Origin: Actinobacillus genomosp. 1 | GTDB lineage: Bacteria; Pseudomonadota; Gammaproteobacteria; Enterobacterales; Pasteurellaceae | Assembly (NCBI RefSeq): GCF_029774175.1 | Contig: NZ_CP103834.1 | Coordinates: forward strand, 1,787,501-1,851,500 | DNA length: 64,000 nt | Direction: 5' to 3' | Part shown: positions 51,958 to 61,393 of the stretch, piece after piece | Position numbering within the stretch: position 1 is the first letter of the stretch | Layout: each line of letters begins with the position of its first letter | Notes under the pieces: model-generated | The model's input: only the letters and a program-made list of their open reading frames with translations | What the model was told of the DNA's origin: nothing | Database searches by the model: none | Made by a program: the position numbers and the translations under genes

Positions 51958-53430
51958 TCAGGTGTTTTCTATTTGATTCAAAGCCGTCTGTACATAACGA
52001 TAACCACCATTCTCTTGCGGGACAAATTCAAATAAATGGGTGATGCAATTTGGGGCATCCGCATCTTGGTGCGAAACAAATAGCAACTGGGTTTGACTAT
52101 TAGTCACAAGCTGTTCGATAAACTGTTTAACCAATTTGCGGTTTACACCGTCCAAGCCTTGCAGAGGTTCGTCTAAAATCAGAATCGGCGGATGTTTTAC
52201 CATGGCACGAGTAATCAATAATAAACGTTGTTGTCCCCACGAAAGTGAACGGAACGTTTTTTTCGCCAGACTGGCTAAATGTAAGCGTTCTAACCATTCC
52301 ATTGCTTTGAGCTGTAAGGCATTCGGTACTTGTTGATAAACGCCGATTGAATCAAAAAAACCGGATAAAATCACGTCTAACGCCGAACAATTCACCCGAT
52401 AATCCATATGTAATTGACTACTTACATAGCCGATATTTTTCTTAATATCCCAAATCGTTTCGCCGGAGCCACGCTGACGACCGAATAAATGTACGTAATT
52501 AGCATAAGATTGCGGATGGTCACCGGTAATAATCGAAAGCAAGGTCGATTTCCCTGCTCCGTTCGGGCCTTTAATCCACCAATGTTGTTTTGGGGCAACC
52601 GTCCAAGTTAGATCATCAATAATAGTTTTTTCGCCGTAACGAATCATCACGTTTTTCAGTTCGAACGGATTGGTATTCGGTGGGAGTTGAATCAGCGGTG
52701 CGGCACTGTCCGGCAACGGTGCATTCACATTCTGTTCTGCAAATTTTAGCTGAGAATAGACCGCTTGTTGCTCAATCGCTTGGCGTTCGCCTTGCAAAAT
52801 TAATTGTAGATTATCCAATAAAGCGATATGCGTAGCACAGTCGGGAATATCGTTAAAGCGGTTAGAAATCAGAACCACCGCCATTTGCTTGCCGAGTTGC
52901 GCCATAACGTCTTGCCAATAAGCGACCGAGGCTTGGTCTAACCCTTCGAAAGGCTCATCTAGAATCAATAAATCCGGTTCACTAACCAACATTTGGCAAA
53001 ATAACACTTTGCGGCTTTCGCCGGTGGAGAGCTGAATAAACGGGCGATCTAATAACGGCTGGATACGTAACTTCGCAGCATATTCTTCGCATAATTGCGT
53101 TTTTTCGCTACTGTTTAAGATAATTTGACGTGCTGTTAAACCGAAATCATCCGGTGAAATCATATCGTTGTTACGGTGTTTAAAGATTTGCTCGATGATT
53201 TTTTGTTGCTGCTCGAAGGAAAGTAAAGCGATATGTTGGAAGCTGTTTTGATATTCGCCAGAATATAACGAAAGTGAGTTGTGTAGTGCTTGGGCGAAGG
53301 CGGTTTTACCCGAGCCGTTACCGCCGACAATTACCCAAAAATCGTGAGTATTGATTTCCAGTGATTCAATCGACAGTTTATTGTGTTGAGCAAGGGAAAA
53401 TAAGGCGTTATGGATGTTGATGTTTGGCAT
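51958..53430 (-). CDS. modF: Tandem-ATPase ABC protein ModF
   Basis: A 490-residue protein with two ABC ATPase domains. Domain 1 has GGNGSGKTAFAQAL, LSTGESRKVLFCQ and DLLILDEPFEGLD. Domain 2 has KGPNGAGKSTLLSIITGDHP, LSWGQQRLLLITRA and ILILDEPLQGLD. ModF is annotated as a molybdate-related ATPase from its link to the mod operon in E. coli, but its actual function is unclear and no mod genes are here. In A. pleuropneumoniae it marks the cpx side of the capsule locus. Confidence 0.93.
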   Translation of the reverse strand: MPNINIHNALFSLAQHNKLSIESLEINTHDFWVIVGGNGSGKTAFAQALHNSLSLYSGEYQNSFQHIALLSFEQQQKIIEQIFKHRNNDMISPDDFGLTARQIILNSSEKTQLCEEYAAKLRIQPLLDRPFIQLSTGESRKVLFCQMLVSEPDLLILDEPFEGLDQASVAYWQDVMAQLGKQMAVVLISNRFNDIPDCATHIALLDNLQLILQGERQAIEQQAVYSQLKFAEQNVNAPLPDSAAPLIQLPPNTNPFELKNVMIRYGEKTIIDDLTWTVAPKQHWWIKGPNGAGKSTLLSIITGDHPQSYANYVHLFGRQRGSGETIWDIKKNIGYVSSQLHMDYRVNCSALDVILSGFFDSIGVYQQVPNALQLKAMEWLERLHLASLAKKTFRSLSWGQQRLLLITRAMVKHPPILILDEPLQGLDGVNRKLVKQFIEQLVTNSQTQLLFVSHQDADAPNCITHLFEFVPQENGGYRYVQTALNQIENT

Positions 53431-53526
53431 ATTGCGTTCCTGTTATGACAGAAAACACAACGCTAATGGAATAATTATGCTAAGTGTGTGCGTTATGTTT
53501 TCCGGTATCAGAGAGTTTTTATATTT

Positions 53527-54477
53527 TTAGAGTTGTTTGCCTACTGCAAACCAATCGGCACGTCCGTTAAGGAAGTCTTGCACGGACATTGGTTTTTTAC
53601 CGGAAGGTTGTAATTGAGTGATATTTAACACACCGTCTTGCGTTGCAATTTGAATACCGTTTTTATCCGCTTGTAATACTGTACCGGCAACCTTAGCTTG
53701 ATGCGGTAACACATTCGCTTGATACACTTTCACACTTTGTTCTACGCCGTCCACCTCTAACGTGAGGAAGCTAATCGGCCATGGGTTAAACGCTCGAATA
53801 TTGCGTTCCAGCTGACAAGCGGTCAAATTCCAGTCTAATTTTGCTTCTTCTTTTGAAAGTTTTTCCGCATAGTTGGACAGCGCTTCATCTTGTTTTTCCG
53901 CTTTAAATGCTTGGCTTTCTAAACCGTCTAATACCTCTAATAACGCCGGCGGCGCAAGTTCGGCTAACTTGGCATATAACGAAGCGGAGGTTTCGTCTGC
54001 GGCAATCGGTGTAGTAACTTTGTGTAACATATCGCCGGTATCTAGGCCGATATCCATTTGCATAATGGTCACGCCGGTTTCCTGATCGCCCGCCCAAATC
54101 GAGCGTTGAATCGGTGCCGCTCCACGCCAGCGTGGTAACAGCGAACCATGCACATTTAAACAACCGTATTTCGGCGCATTCAGTACCGCTTCCGGTAAGA
54201 TTAAACCGTAAGCCACTACGACCATCACATCGGCATTCAGTGCTTTTAATTCCGCTTGTGCGTCTTCTTTACGTAGGGATTTTGGTTGATATACCGGAAT
54301 GTTATGTTGTTCGGCTAATTGTTTAACCGGGCTGGCTTGCAGTTTTTTACCTCTGCCAGCAGGTTTGTCCGGTTGGGTATAAACCGCAATCACATTATGT
54401 TCTGAATCTAATAACGCTTGTAAGTGTTGTGCGGCAAAATCAGGTGTGCCGGCAAAAATAATATTAAGTTTTGACAT
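53527..54477 (-). CDS. fmt: Methionyl-tRNA formyltransferase
   Basis: A 316-residue enzyme that formylates Met-tRNA(fMet). The N-terminal catalytic domain has NIIFAGTPDFAAQHLQALL, the NVHGSLLPRWRGAAPIQRSI motif (catalytic N and H) and the DIGLDTGDML stretch (catalytic D). A C-terminal OB-like tRNA-binding domain starts about residue 205. Unlike in E. coli, def and rsmB are not next to it; rsmB lies at 21.4 kb in this window. Confidence 0.97.
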   Translation of the reverse strand: MSKLNIIFAGTPDFAAQHLQALLDSEHNVIAVYTQPDKPAGRGKKLQASPVKQLAEQHNIPVYQPKSLRKEDAQAELKALNADVMVVVAYGLILPEAVLNAPKYGCLNVHGSLLPRWRGAAPIQRSIWAGDQETGVTIMQMDIGLDTGDMLHKVTTPIAADETSASLYAKLAELAPPALLEVLDGLESQAFKAEKQDEALSNYAEKLSKEEAKLDWNLTACQLERNIRAFNPWPISFLTLEVDGVEQSVKVYQANVLPHQAKVAGTVLQADKNGIQIATQDGVLNITQLQPSGKKPMSVQDFLNGRADWFAVGKQL

Positions 54478-54554
54478 AATTTTTCGTTGATAAGTGAATG
54501 GATAACGGAATTGTAACAGAAGAAATACAGCAACTGTGTTTCGTACTAAACATT

Positions 54555-54603
54555 TTTAACCACGGAATGCGCAGATTGCACGGAAGATAGCGCCCGTCTC
54601 CCG
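54555..54603 (+). repeat. Intergenic repeat, copy B (upstream of fmt)
   Basis: The plus strand reads TTTAACCACGGAATGCGCAG then ATTGCACGGAAGATAGCGCC and CGTCTCC. It is an inverted partner of copy A at 51907-51955. Together they bracket modF-fmt. The rest of this 221-nt gap (54478-54698) has small palindromes (CCCGTCTCCCGACGGG) and no gene. Confidence 0.7.
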
Positions 54604-54698
54604 ACGGGTGCTGGTAATTATTGATATATGAAAAATACAGGCACTCGTCAGAGATGAGCGCCATCAGGAAGATATTTGAAAAGTCGCAGAGTGGGCAA

Positions 54699-55649
54699 TT
54701 ACAACCAACCACGCTCTTTATAATATTTCACTGCGCCCGAATGAAGCGGAGCGGATAGCGCATTTTTGACCATTTCCATTTCGGATAAATGAGCAAATGC
54801 CGGATGTGATTTTTTGAAACGATCAAAGTTTTCAAATACCGCTTTTACTACTCGGTAAACCTGTTCCTCACTTACATCGCTTGACGTGACTAACGTTGCA
54901 TAAACCCCGAAAGAATCGACCGCTTGTTCAACACCTTTATAAACGTGAGCCGGAATAGTCGCTTTCGCATAGTAGCCTTGCTCCGCCACTAATTTACCGA
55001 CCACTTCATCAGCCACAGGAATCAAGCGAATATCGCAACTGTTGGCGGTTTCTTTGAGTGCGGCATTCGGGTGACCGACATTATAACTAATCGCATCAAC
55101 ATCTTTCTCGCACAACGCTTTGCCCATTTCTGCCGGCGTAAGTTTTAACGCTTCTTTAAAATTCGCTTCCGTCCAGTCTTTGGTTTTTAGTAGAACATTC
55201 ATCGTTGCTTGCGTGCCGGAACCGTCCACGCCGACATTCACTTTTTTACCTTGCAAATCATCGACCGATTGAATAGCGGAATCGTTGCGTACTACTAAGG
55301 TAAACGGCTCGGGATAAATCGAGAAAATCGCTCGTAGTTTGTCGTTCTGTTTGCCTTCAAATGAACTGGTACCGTGATAAGCATGATATTGCCAATCCGA
55401 CTGCACAATCCCCATTTCTAACTGACCGTTCGCAATTTTATTCAGATTATCAACCGAAGCATCGCTGGCAAGCGCTTTACAAGCGGTGTGATTTTCACTG
55501 CGATTTACAAATTGGCAAATCGCATTACCTGTTACAAAATAAAGCCCGCTATCACTGCCTGTCCCCAATTTCAGCGGAGTTGGATCAGCTTGCGCAACAC
55601 CGGTAAGCAATAAACCGGCTAGAAGGGAAAGTTTATAAGATATTTTCAT
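54699..55649 (-). CDS. TAXI-family TRAP solute-binding protein
   Basis: A 316-residue periplasmic binding protein with Sec signal peptide MKISYKLSLLAGLLLTGVAQA. TAXI features are LKLGTGSDSGLYFVTGNAICQFVNR, MGIVQSDWQYHAYHG, VDDLQGKKVNVGVDGSGTQATMNVLL and DAISYNVGHPNAAL. TAXI proteins bind glutamate or related small acids in studied cases, but the ligand here is unknown. No TRAP permease gene is adjacent, so it is an orphan binding protein in this window. The start at 55649 follows GAGGG and gives the signal peptide; the frame is open for 37 codons upstream. Confidence 0.9.
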   Translation of the reverse strand: MKISYKLSLLAGLLLTGVAQADPTPLKLGTGSDSGLYFVTGNAICQFVNRSENHTACKALASDASVDNLNKIANGQLEMGIVQSDWQYHAYHGTSSFEGKQNDKLRAIFSIYPEPFTLVVRNDSAIQSVDDLQGKKVNVGVDGSGTQATMNVLLKTKDWTEANFKEALKLTPAEMGKALCEKDVDAISYNVGHPNAALKETANSCDIRLIPVADEVVGKLVAEQGYYAKATIPAHVYKGVEQAVDSFGVYATLVTSSDVSEEQVYRVVKAVFENFDRFKKSHPAFAHLSEMEMVKNALSAPLHSGAVKYYKERGWL

Positions 55650-55813
55650 AGAGAAACCCTCAAAATAGAATTGTGTTTGCCGCTTGAAGATATACTTTTT
55701 CGTACAATATATGCAACTTTTTTCTACATTTTTTATGTACAAGCGGTCTATTTTCGCCAAATCTTGGCAAATTCGGGTATCATCATTGTTTTATATATTA
55801 CTCGGCTAAGTTT

Positions 55814-56440
55814 ATGGAATATTTTGTCCCGCAAAAAACCGTTATTTTTGAAGAAGAAATCAAAAAAAGTCGCTTTATTACCTATCTTTGCCATACCGAC
55901 GGCATGGAACAGGCAAAAACTTTTTGGGCGGAAATAAAGGCTTTGCATCCGCACGCTCGTCATTGGTGTTGGGCAACGGTGGCCGGGATGCCGAATGATT
56001 CGCAACAATATGGATTTTCGGACGACGGCGAACCATCCGGTACTGCCGGTAAACCGATGTTAAATTATTTGCTCGGCTCAGGTTTAGGCGAAATTACTGC
56101 GGTTGTGGTACGCTATTACGGCGGTATTCTGCTAGGAACGGGCGGCTTGGTTAAAGCCTATGGCGGAGGCGTACAACAAGCATTACTGCAAGTTGAGCAA
56201 CAACGTAAAGTGTTACGCCAACATTACCGTCTTATTTGTGAATACGATCAGTTTAATACGTTGCAACATTTAATCACCGAGCATGATATTGTAGTGCTTG
56301 AACAGCAATTTAATGAGAAAATTAACCTAACCTTAGCGATTAACCCAAGTGAACTGGAGCTGTTTATTCGACAAATAACCCAACGTTTTGCCGGAAAACT
56401 TTCTCTTACCGAGGTTGAGGAAAGAGCGAATCATTCATAA
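55814..56440 (+). CDS. yigZ: YigZ/IMPACT family protein
   Basis: A 208-residue protein of the IMPACT/YigZ family, with an N-terminal UPF0029 domain (EEEIKKSRFITYLCHTDG, HWCWATVAG, FSDDGEPSGTAGKPMLNYL, VVVRYYGGILLGTGGLVKAYGGGVQQAL) and a C-terminal ferredoxin-like DUF1949 domain. The function is not established. It heads yigZ-trkH-hemG, the same order as in E. coli. Confidence 0.93.
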   Translation: MEYFVPQKTVIFEEEIKKSRFITYLCHTDGMEQAKTFWAEIKALHPHARHWCWATVAGMPNDSQQYGFSDDGEPSGTAGKPMLNYLLGSGLGEITAVVVRYYGGILLGTGGLVKAYGGGVQQALLQVEQQRKVLRQHYRLICEYDQFNTLQHLITEHDIVVLEQQFNEKINLTLAINPSELELFIRQITQRFAGKLSLTEVEERANHS

Positions 56441-56520
56441 CCATTGACTTTTTTGCTAAAATCTCACGAAATTTAACCGCTTACCTTCGGGCAAATGCAC
56501 CCGATTCATTTGAGGTCTTT

Positions 56521-57999
56521 GTGCAATTCTTATCAATTCTTCGTATTGTCGGCATTCTTGTGATGAGCTTTTCATTTACGATGCTCTTACCTGCTTTCGT
56601 CGCGCTTATTTACGGCGACGGCGGCGGTCGAGAATTCCTACAATCGTTTTTACTGACGTTTAGCGTCGGTACTTTGCTCTGGTGGTTTAGTCGTAACCAA
56701 AAAAATGAGTTGCGTTCCCGAGAAGGTTTTTTAATCGTAGTCCTCTTCTGGGTGGTACTCGGCTCGCTAGGTTCCGTGCCTTTTATTATTTTAGAGCACC
56801 CCGATTTGAATTTTAGCGAATCGATTTTCGAATCCTTTTCAGGGCTCACGACAACGGGTGCAACCGTTATTACCGGTTTAGACCAGTTACCTAAAGCCAT
56901 TCTGTTTTACCGCCAATTTCTGCAATGGTTGGGCGGTATGGGGATTATCGTATTGGCGATTGCAATTATTCCGCTTATCGGTTTAGGTAAACTCTACCGT
57001 GCGGAAATGCCGGGGCCGTTAAAAGACCAAAAAATGCGCCCTCGTATCGCCGAAATCTCTAAATTGCTGTGGCAAATTTATTTTAGCTTAACCATTTTAT
57101 GCACCCTTGCTTTTAAAATTGCGGGAATGAGTTGGTTTGATGCGATTTGTCATAGCTTTGCCACTATTTCGATTGGCGGTTTTTCTACGCACGACGCCAG
57201 CATCGGTTATTTTGACAGCATTGTGATCAATAGTATTACCGCCGTATTTTTACTGATTTCATCAATTAACTTCGGCTTACATTTTGCCTTAATCGATCAA
57301 TTGAAAGATAAAAATAACAAACAAACCGGCAATATATTTAAACGACTCTATTGGAAAGACTATGAGTTTCGTTCATTTGCCGTGATCCAATTAAGCCTGT
57401 TTTTGATTTGTTTTGCCATTTTAAGTATTTATAACTATTTTGATAATGCCGAAATCACCTTCCAACATGCGTTGTTTCAATCGGTATCGATTTCAACCAC
57501 CGCAGGTTTTACCACCAATGATTTTAGCCAATGGCCGTCTTTTTTACCTATATTATTGGTGATGGCATCCTTTATCGGCGGTTGTGCCGGCTCGACCGGC
57601 GGCGGATTAAAAGTGATTCGGGTAATGTTGTTATACTTACAAGCAAACCGAGAAATTCACCGTTTCGTCCACCCTAATTCGGTTAAACCGATCAAACTCG
57701 GTGCGCATATTTTCTCGGAGCGTATCGAAGAAGGTATTTGGGCTTTCTTTTCCGCTTATATTTTTGTATTCGTAATGTGTTGGTTCGGCACTATTGCCTT
57801 CGGTATGGAAACGTTTGACGCCTTTAATGCGGTGGTTGCTTCACTGAACAATCTCGGTCCTGCATTAGGTAACGTCAGCAGTAACTTCACTCAAGTGCCG
57901 GACGGTGCAAAATGGATATTAACGATAGCTATGGTATGCGGACGTTTAGAAGTATTTACGCTCTTAGTAATTTTAAGTCCGGTATTCTGGAAAGATTAA
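56521..57999 (+). CDS. trkH: Trk potassium channel subunit
   Basis: A 492-residue K+ channel protein of the Trk/Ktr/HKT type, with 10-12 hydrophobic segments and four P-loop repeats whose filter-type glycines appear in GLTTTGATVITG, ATISIGGFSTHDAS, STTAGFTTNDF and SLNNLGPALGN. It works with TrkA (19.9 kb). The start is GTG at 56521, after GAGG; no better ATG is present near the family N-terminus. Spacing to hemG is 15 nt. Confidence 0.96.
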   Translation: MQFLSILRIVGILVMSFSFTMLLPAFVALIYGDGGGREFLQSFLLTFSVGTLLWWFSRNQKNELRSREGFLIVVLFWVVLGSLGSVPFIILEHPDLNFSESIFESFSGLTTTGATVITGLDQLPKAILFYRQFLQWLGGMGIIVLAIAIIPLIGLGKLYRAEMPGPLKDQKMRPRIAEISKLLWQIYFSLTILCTLAFKIAGMSWFDAICHSFATISIGGFSTHDASIGYFDSIVINSITAVFLLISSINFGLHFALIDQLKDKNNKQTGNIFKRLYWKDYEFRSFAVIQLSLFLICFAILSIYNYFDNAEITFQHALFQSVSISTTAGFTTNDFSQWPSFLPILLVMASFIGGCAGSTGGGLKVIRVMLLYLQANREIHRFVHPNSVKPIKLGAHIFSERIEEGIWAFFSAYIFVFVMCWFGTIAFGMETFDAFNAVVASLNNLGPALGNVSSNFTQVPDGAKWILTIAMVCGRLEVFTLLVILSPVFWKD

Positions 58000-58014
58000 A
58001 AATGGAATAAATAA

Positions 58015-58542
58015 ATGAAAACCCTAATCCTCTATTTTACGACCGACGGTCAAACTAAACGTATTGCGGACAAATTGGCACAGGAAATTAGCCACGAAGT
58101 CGAACTGATTTCACTACAAGCACAAGAGGTCGATTTTTCCGAAAAACTTGCCAATGCCGATCAAATTGTCCTCGGCGCCTCAATTCGTTACGGCCATTTC
58201 AATGACTTGGTCTATCAATTTATTGAACAACATCATCAAGTTTTAAATCAAAAACCTTCCGCATTTTTTAGCGTAAATTTAACCGCTCGCAAAGCGAATC
58301 GCAAAACACCGGAAACCAATGTTTATACCCGTAAGTTTCTCGCTAAAATCAAATGGCGACCGACTCAGGTGGAAGTAATTGCCGGCGCACTGCTTTACCC
58401 TCGTTACACCTTATTGGATCGTCTTTGTATTCAACTTATTATGAAACTGACCAAAGGTGAAACGGATGCGAGTAAAGAATATGAATACACCGACTGGCAA
58501 CAAGTTAGCCGATTTGGTCAAAGATTAAACAAAATAGAGTAA
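58015..58542 (+). CDS. hemG: Menaquinone-dependent protoporphyrinogen oxidase
   Basis: A 175-residue flavodoxin-fold protein, HemG, which oxidises protoporphyrinogen IX using the quinone pool and works without oxygen. The FMN loop is YFTTDGQTKRIADKLA, followed by LGASIRYGHFN and FFSVNLTARKANRKTPETNVY with the long insertion typical of HemG. It follows trkH in the conserved yigZ-trkH-hemG operon. Confidence 0.95.
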   Translation: MKTLILYFTTDGQTKRIADKLAQEISHEVELISLQAQEVDFSEKLANADQIVLGASIRYGHFNDLVYQFIEQHHQVLNQKPSAFFSVNLTARKANRKTPETNVYTRKFLAKIKWRPTQVEVIAGALLYPRYTLLDRLCIQLIMKLTKGETDASKEYEYTDWQQVSRFGQRLNKIE

Positions 58543-58646
58543 GTGTAAATTTAGTTAAAAGTGTTAATAGGATATTACCGTTTGTTTTATAATCGCCCAC
58601 TTAATGCCCAATAGTGGGTATGAATTTCAATGAAAAAGGAAAAGCA

Positions 58647-59036
58647 ATGAGCATTTTAAAAGAGTTCCGTGAATTTGCGGTAAAAGGCAATGTAGTAGAT
58701 ATGGCTGTCGGTGTGATCATCGGTGGTGCCTTCGGTAAAATCGTATCTTCATTAGTTAGCGATGTAGTAATGCCACCTATCGGTTGGTTAATCGGCGGCG
58801 TAGATTTTAAAGATCTCGCAATCGAAATCGCACCGGCAAAAGAAGGTGCTGAAGCGGTAATGTTAAAATACGGCGCATTCATTCAAAACGTATTCGATTT
58901 CTTAATCATCGCTATTGCGGTATTCGGTATGGTTAAAGTGATCAACAAACTTAAAAAACCGGCGGAAGCTGCACCGGCTGAACCGACAGCAGAAGAAAAA
59001 TTATTAACAGAAATCCGTGATTTATTGAAAAAATAA
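58647..59036 (+). CDS. mscL: Large-conductance mechanosensitive channel
   Basis: A 129-residue channel with two membrane helices. The N-terminal MSILKEFREFAVKGNVVDMAVGVIIGGAFGKIVSSLV and the second helix FIQNVFDFLIIAIAVFGMVKVIN are classic. A charged C-terminal bundle (EEKLLTEIRDLLKK) follows. The ATG at 58647 follows AAAAGGA; the frame is open 33 nt upstream without a family match. Confidence 0.97.
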   Translation: MSILKEFREFAVKGNVVDMAVGVIIGGAFGKIVSSLVSDVVMPPIGWLIGGVDFKDLAIEIAPAKEGAEAVMLKYGAFIQNVFDFLIIAIAVFGMVKVINKLKKPAEAAPAEPTAEEKLLTEIRDLLKK

Positions 59037-59084
59037 TCAAGGATAAAAAAGAGGGAGCGAAAGCTCACCTTACCTAAGGAAAAT

Positions 59085-59111
59085 AAATGGCGAGCTTATG
59101 CTCGCCATTTT
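59085..59111 (+). terminator. mscL terminator
   Basis: AAATGGCGAGC (59085-59095) and GCTCGCCATTT (59100-59110) form a perfect 11-bp stem with a TTAT loop and a short T run. Confidence 0.85.
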
Positions 59112-59129
59112 GCTATCTACGTAGATAAA

Positions 59130-59156
59130 AAAGAGAAAGCGGTCTGCTTTCTCTTT
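59130..59156. terminator. Terminator between mscL and lipA
   Basis: AAAGAGAAAGC (59130-59140) and GCTTTCTCTTT (59146-59156) form a perfect 11-bp stem around GGTCT, with A and T tracts on the two sides. It likely serves the convergent lipA operon, which ends at 59168. Confidence 0.8.
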
Positions 59157-59167
59157 ATTTTCGCAAA

Positions 59168-60160
59168 TTATTTGACTAACTCGCCTTTCGCCTGTAAATC
59201 GGCATGATAGGAAGAACGAACGAACGGTCCACAAGCAGCGTGTTCAAAGCCCATTCTTTCCGCTTCACTACGGAACATATCAAATTCTTCCGGCGGCACA
59301 TAACGTTCTACTTTTAAGTGATGACGGCTTGGCTGTAAATATTGACCGATCGTCAGCATAGTAACACCGTGATCACGTAAGTCTTGCATCACTTCTAAAA
59401 TTTCTTCGTTCGTTTCGCCAAGCCCTACCATTAAACCCGATTTGGTCGGAATATTCGGGAATTCTTGTTTGAAGATTTTTAGTAGCTCAAGCGACCATTT
59501 ATAGTCAGCTCCCGGACGTACTTCACGGTATAAACGCGGCACATTCTCGAGGTTATGGTTAAACACATCCGGCGGATTTTGTTTTAAAATTTCAACCGCT
59601 TGTTCTACACGACCTCGGAAATCCGGCACTAAAATTTCCACTTTACATTCCGGATTTAACGCTTTGATTTCACGTACTGTTGCAGCAAAGTGCGCCGCAC
59701 CACGGTCAGCCAAGTCGTCACGATCGACCGAAGTAATTACTACATATTTTAACTTCATATCCTGTACGGTTTCCGCTACTTTACGCGGTTCTTCCGGATC
59801 TAAGGGTAGAGGTTTACCGTGTGCCACGTCACAGAACGGACAACGACGAGTACAAATTGCGCCCATAATCATGAAAGTTGCCGTACCGTGGTTAAAACAT
59901 TCGTGTAAGTTCGGGCAAGACGCTTCTTCACATACCGAGTGTAAGCCGTGGCGACGCATACCGTGTTTGATACTGTCGATTTTCGCCGAAGCCGCCGGTA
60001 ATTTAATTTTCATCCAACTTGGTTTCGGTAATAATTCTTGATCAGGGTCGATATTACGTACTTGAATTACCGAGGTTTTGGCTGCATCGCGATATTTCAC
60101 GCCGCGTTCCATCTTGAACGCTTCCATTTTTTTAGGCTTAGTACCTGTCGCAATTGTCAT
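59168..60160 (-). CDS. lipA: Lipoyl synthase
   Basis: A 330-residue radical-SAM enzyme that inserts sulfurs into the octanoyl group on lipoyl domains. The auxiliary cluster cysteines are in CEEASCPNLHEC and the radical-SAM cluster is in CTRRCPFC. The C-terminal RSSYHAD serine motif is present. It is the last gene of rodA-rlpA-dacA-ybeD-lipB-lipA. Confidence 0.97.
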   Translation of the reverse strand: MTIATGTKPKKMEAFKMERGVKYRDAAKTSVIQVRNIDPDQELLPKPSWMKIKLPAASAKIDSIKHGMRRHGLHSVCEEASCPNLHECFNHGTATFMIMGAICTRRCPFCDVAHGKPLPLDPEEPRKVAETVQDMKLKYVVITSVDRDDLADRGAAHFAATVREIKALNPECKVEILVPDFRGRVEQAVEILKQNPPDVFNHNLENVPRLYREVRPGADYKWSLELLKIFKQEFPNIPTKSGLMVGLGETNEEILEVMQDLRDHGVTMLTIGQYLQPSRHHLKVERYVPPEEFDMFRSEAERMGFEHAACGPFVRSSYHADLQAKGELVK

Positions 60161-60271
60161 TAAGTTCTATCCTTTTCTATGCAATGTTAAAGGGCGGAGA
60201 TAACCCCGCCCCGACACACAGATATTATAATTCTGATGATTTGCTCTTAACGGGCAAATATTTACTCAACA

Positions 60272-60928
60272 TTATATGTTAATAATTTGTTGTTCATTAT
60301 ACCCCAAAATGTTGCAAAAGTGCGCAACTAATTTTGGCGAAACTAAATCGCATTGTGCCGCCGATTCGGCAATATAATCTTTCAGTTGCGTCATTTCCAG
60401 TCCAGCATAACCGCACGGATTAATATTTCTGAACGGCGTAAGATCCATATTCACATTAAATGCTAAACCGTGAAATGAACGACCTTGACGAATTCGTAAT
60501 CCTAACGAACAAATTTTCTTACCGTTAATATACACACCCGGTGCATCCGGTTTCGGATAACCTTCAATGCCGTAATCCGCTAAAGTTTTTACCACACACT
60601 GCTCTAAAGAGGTTACTAAATCTCTAACCGAAACATCTTTCCCCTGCGCTTTTAAACGCTTGATGTCAATCAACACATACATAACCTGCTGACCTTCGCC
60701 GTGGTAGGTAATTTGTCCGCCGCGATCGGTTTGTACCACCGGAATATTGGTCGGATTCAGTAAATGTTCCGGTTTACCGGCAGAACCTTGGGTAAACACC
60801 GCCGGATGCTGCACTAGCCAAATTTCATCGGCAGTATTTTCGTCACGCTTATCGGTAAAATCTTGCATTTGATGCCAGATTTCTTCATACGGTTGAACAC
60901 CAAGTTGGCGAATAATAAGTTGATTCAT
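60272..60928 (-). CDS. lipB: Octanoyltransferase
   Basis: A 218-residue enzyme that moves octanoate from acyl carrier protein to lipoyl domains. Motifs are HPAVFTQGSAGKPEH, RGGQITYHGEGQQVMYVLID, CSLGLRIRQGRSFHGLAFNVNMDL and INPCGYAGLEMTQL (catalytic Cys), with the catalytic Lys in INGKKICSLG. The ATG at 60928 follows GGAG with 7-nt spacing; an ATG 27 nt upstream is less favoured. Confidence 0.96.
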   Translation of the reverse strand: MNQLIIRQLGVQPYEEIWHQMQDFTDKRDENTADEIWLVQHPAVFTQGSAGKPEHLLNPTNIPVVQTDRGGQITYHGEGQQVMYVLIDIKRLKAQGKDVSVRDLVTSLEQCVVKTLADYGIEGYPKPDAPGVYINGKKICSLGLRIRQGRSFHGLAFNVNMDLTPFRNINPCGYAGLEMTQLKDYIAESAAQCDLVSPKLVAHFCNILGYNEQQIINI

Positions 60929-60959
60929 CAGATTATCTCCGTCCGGAATTAACATCTTA

Positions 60960-61259
60960 TTATAAGACCATTCTTACGCCTGAAATTTTAGCAAGCTCTA
61001 CGTAAAGCGTTTCAACTTGATCAATATGCTCGGCAATAATATCGATTGAAACGGAATTATAGGTGCCTTTTGAACTGCGTTGTTGGCGAGGATTATAGTC
61101 GCCTTTGGCGTGAATTTGCGTGATTGCCACCACATCGTCCACTAAATCTTCACGATGGGTACCCACCACTTTAAAGGTGAACGAACACGGAAATTCTAAT
61201 AAATCTTTTAATTTTGCCTGTGGTAAGTCTTGTAGGTTTACTGTTCTTGATTGTGTCAT
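60960..61259 (-). CDS. ybeD: YbeD/DUF493 family protein
   Basis: A 99-residue protein of the YbeD family with an ACT-like fold (LKDLLEFPCSFTFKVVG, STKGTYNSVSI-like SKGTYNSVSIDI). Its function is unknown; it lies between dacA and lipB in many gammaproteobacteria. The start at 61259 follows AAGGA and gives the family N-terminus; the open frame upstream is not supported. Confidence 0.92.
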   Translation of the reverse strand: MTQSRTVNLQDLPQAKLKDLLEFPCSFTFKVVGTHREDLVDDVVAITQIHAKGDYNPRQQRSSKGTYNSVSIDIIAEHIDQVETLYVELAKISGVRMVL

Positions 61260-61294
61260 ATTTATATCCTTTTTCTCTCTTATACTATTAAGAC

Positions 61295-61339
61295 TAAGCG
61301 GTATGATTTTGCAAGAATTTTGCGAAATCATACCGCTTA
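61295..61339. repeat. Large inverted repeat between dacA and ybeD
   Basis: TAAGCGGTATGATTT (61295-61309) and AAATCATACCGCTTA (61325-61339) form a perfect 15-bp stem with a 15-nt loop. It shares AAGCGGT with uptake signals. It lies 54 nt after the dacA stop on the minus strand and could reduce read-through into ybeD-lipB-lipA. Confidence 0.75.
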
Positions 61340-61393
61340 TAGATTGGTCATCCAAATATGGGGATGATTTTGAACATTACAAGTGAGTTACGT

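Noticed and set aside
54464..54712. 82-codon ORF between fmt and the TAXI gene
   Set aside because: It contains the intergenic repeat and overlaps both neighbours; the cysteine-rich translation looks non-coding.
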